Assembly (NCBI GenBank): GCA_030057655.1
Contig: JASGUQ010000039.1
Span: forward strand, 1-64,000
DNA: 64,000 bases
Reading direction: 5' to 3'
Source of the DNA: Bacillota bacterium
GTDB taxonomy: Bacteria > Bacillota > Clostridia > Christensenellales > Aristaeellaceae
Below, one piece after another: positions 63,360 through 64,000 of this stretch. Each line of letters begins with the position of its first letter. Within the stretch, counting starts at the first letter, position 1. A program made the translations under genes and the position numbers. The notes under the pieces were generated by a model. That model was not told the DNA's origin, made no database searches, and saw only the letters and a program-made list of their open reading frames with translations.

Positions 63360-64000
63360 GGTGTTTCCTCCTTGGTTGGTGGCGGTGTTGTTTCTTCATC
63401 AACGGTAAAAAGCCGGTCGGTGTCAATGGGAGCGACGGTTTGGCCGTCTGTTCGCCTGTCCCTGCCCAGGTCGTGCAGAAGGAGCAGGCGGGCCTCCTGC
63501 GGCAGGGCCAGGAGAAAGGATTTTAGCCGGGCGAGCAGCAGGGTCTTGACGTTCATGGCAGCCAGATCGACCTCTTCCCGGGTGGCGCTGTCCAAATCGA
63601 CCTCCGCCATGCTGGGCGGGATCGCGAGCGCCTGGGCGGGCCGGCCTGAAAAATTCAAAATCAGGCCGTAAAGCGGGGTTTTGCCGGATGACTGCTCAAG
63701 CCTGAGATTGCCTTCAAGGTCAGCGCCCTGAAGCCTGAAATCAGGGGTCAGGGAATAGGTGAAACTGGCTTTTTCCTCCCCGGCGGTTTTGAGGGTTGAA
63801 GTGATCCCGCCGCTTAAGCGGTGGCCTTCGGCCTCCGGCAGGGTCTTCAGGTTTATTTCGCCTGTCAGGGTTTCGGTGTTCTTGCCGGAGACCGTTTTGT
63901 ACTTCCAGTCGCCCAGAAGGCTGTCCTCCTGAAACCGGAGGGCGGTCTGAAACTCCAGCGTGTCCCTGCCTTTTGAGGCGGGGAATTTGAAGCTGAGGTA
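63356..64000 (-). CDS. Partial unknown protein, cut by the window edge
   Basis: At least 214 C-terminal residues, with the N-terminus beyond 64000. The frame is open to the edge (LSFKFPASKGRDTLEFQ at the break). Beta-rich repeats such as EINLKTLPEAEGHRLSGGI resemble those of the downstream secreted protein, so the two may be related envelope proteins. The tail is Pro/Thr/Glu-rich (TTPPPTKEETP). Function unknown. Confidence 0.6.
   Translation of the reverse strand, partial: YLSFKFPASKGRDTLEFQTALRFQEDSLLGDWKYKTVSGKNTETLTGEINLKTLPEAEGHRLSGGITSTLKTAGEEKASFTYSLTPDFRLQGADLEGNLRLEQSSGKTPLYGLILNFSGRPAQALAIPPSMAEVDLDSATREEVDLAAMNVKTLLLARLKSFLLALPQEARLLLLHDLGRDRRTDGQTVAPIDTDRLFTVDEETTPPPTKEETP

Overview
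Organism. The window looks like a chromosomal segment of an anaerobic Gram-positive member of the Bacillota (Clostridia-like). Signs are strong AGGAGG ribosome binding sites, TTG/GTG starts, isopeptide-forming surface-protein domains with sortase-like C-termini, a ferredoxin-linked 2-oxoacid oxidoreductase, butyrate-kinase-type fermentation, RqcH, BipA and Obg. Base composition is G+C-rich by eye except for one AT-rich island at 56.6-61.7 kb. No rRNA, tRNA, transposase or CRISPR array was recognised. A closer taxonomic placement is not safe from this sequence.

Layout. 0.6-3.8 kb: sugar/glycerol-phosphate-type ABC importer (two permeases and a binding protein, no ATPase). 4.2-5.8 kb: surface protein with leucine-rich repeats and an isopeptide domain. 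6.3-11.2 kb: LUD protein, YbaK deacylase, serC-serA-DUF1015 operon. 11.3-16.5 kb: five tandem paralogous secreted fibronectin-III proteins. 16.6-18.3 kb: azlC-azlD-DUF554. 18.6-25.4 kb: coiled-coil protein, phosphodiester glycosidase, thrC-thrB-ZIP transporter, rqcH. 25.5-31.2 kb: branched-chain amino acid fermentation locus (leucine dehydrogenase divergent from buk, a P-loop protein and vorDBAC). 31.3-40.6 kb: housekeeping genes (YbaK, L25, typA, asnA, EamA, uvrB, M29 aminopeptidase). 40.8-41.2 kb: promoter-to-terminator stretch without a gene, a candidate structured RNA. 41.3-48.2 kb: a 2296-residue surface protein. 48.5-51.6 kb: overlapping nitroreductase, rarA, prolyl-editing-domain and yfbR genes. 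51.8-54.5 kb: second isopeptide-domain surface protein. 54.9-56.6 kb: yhbY and obg. 56.6-61.7 kb: AT-rich four-gene island. 61.8-64.0 kb: two unknown envelope-type genes, one cut by the window edge.

How genes work together. Leucine dehydrogenase, the VOR complex and butyrate kinase form a deaminate-oxidise-conserve route from branched-chain amino acids to branched acids, ATP and reduced ferredoxin; the phosphotransacylase it needs is not in the window. serC-serA and thrC-thrB are compact biosynthetic operons. The FN3 proteins, the giant protein and the two isopeptide proteins suggest heavy investment in the cell surface. The giant protein and the five small proteins share the same C-terminal FN3 pair.

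Most unusual region. The AT-rich island carries four genes on one strand behind a good promoter with tandem 20-bp operator-like repeats. They encode a STAS-like plus GHKL-ATPase protein, a protein with a degenerate phosphoribosyltransferase-like fold, an HD-domain plus phosphoribosyltransferase-like protein, and a ThyX flavin-dependent thymidylate synthase. Three of the genes overlap their neighbours or sit within a few tens of bases of them. This looks like a horizontally acquired nucleotide-metabolism or conflict cassette and is the best candidate for an undescribed system. Two intergenic repeat families (a 161-bp element with compensatory base changes, and a GGAAACTTTC hairpin family with four copies) also stand out.
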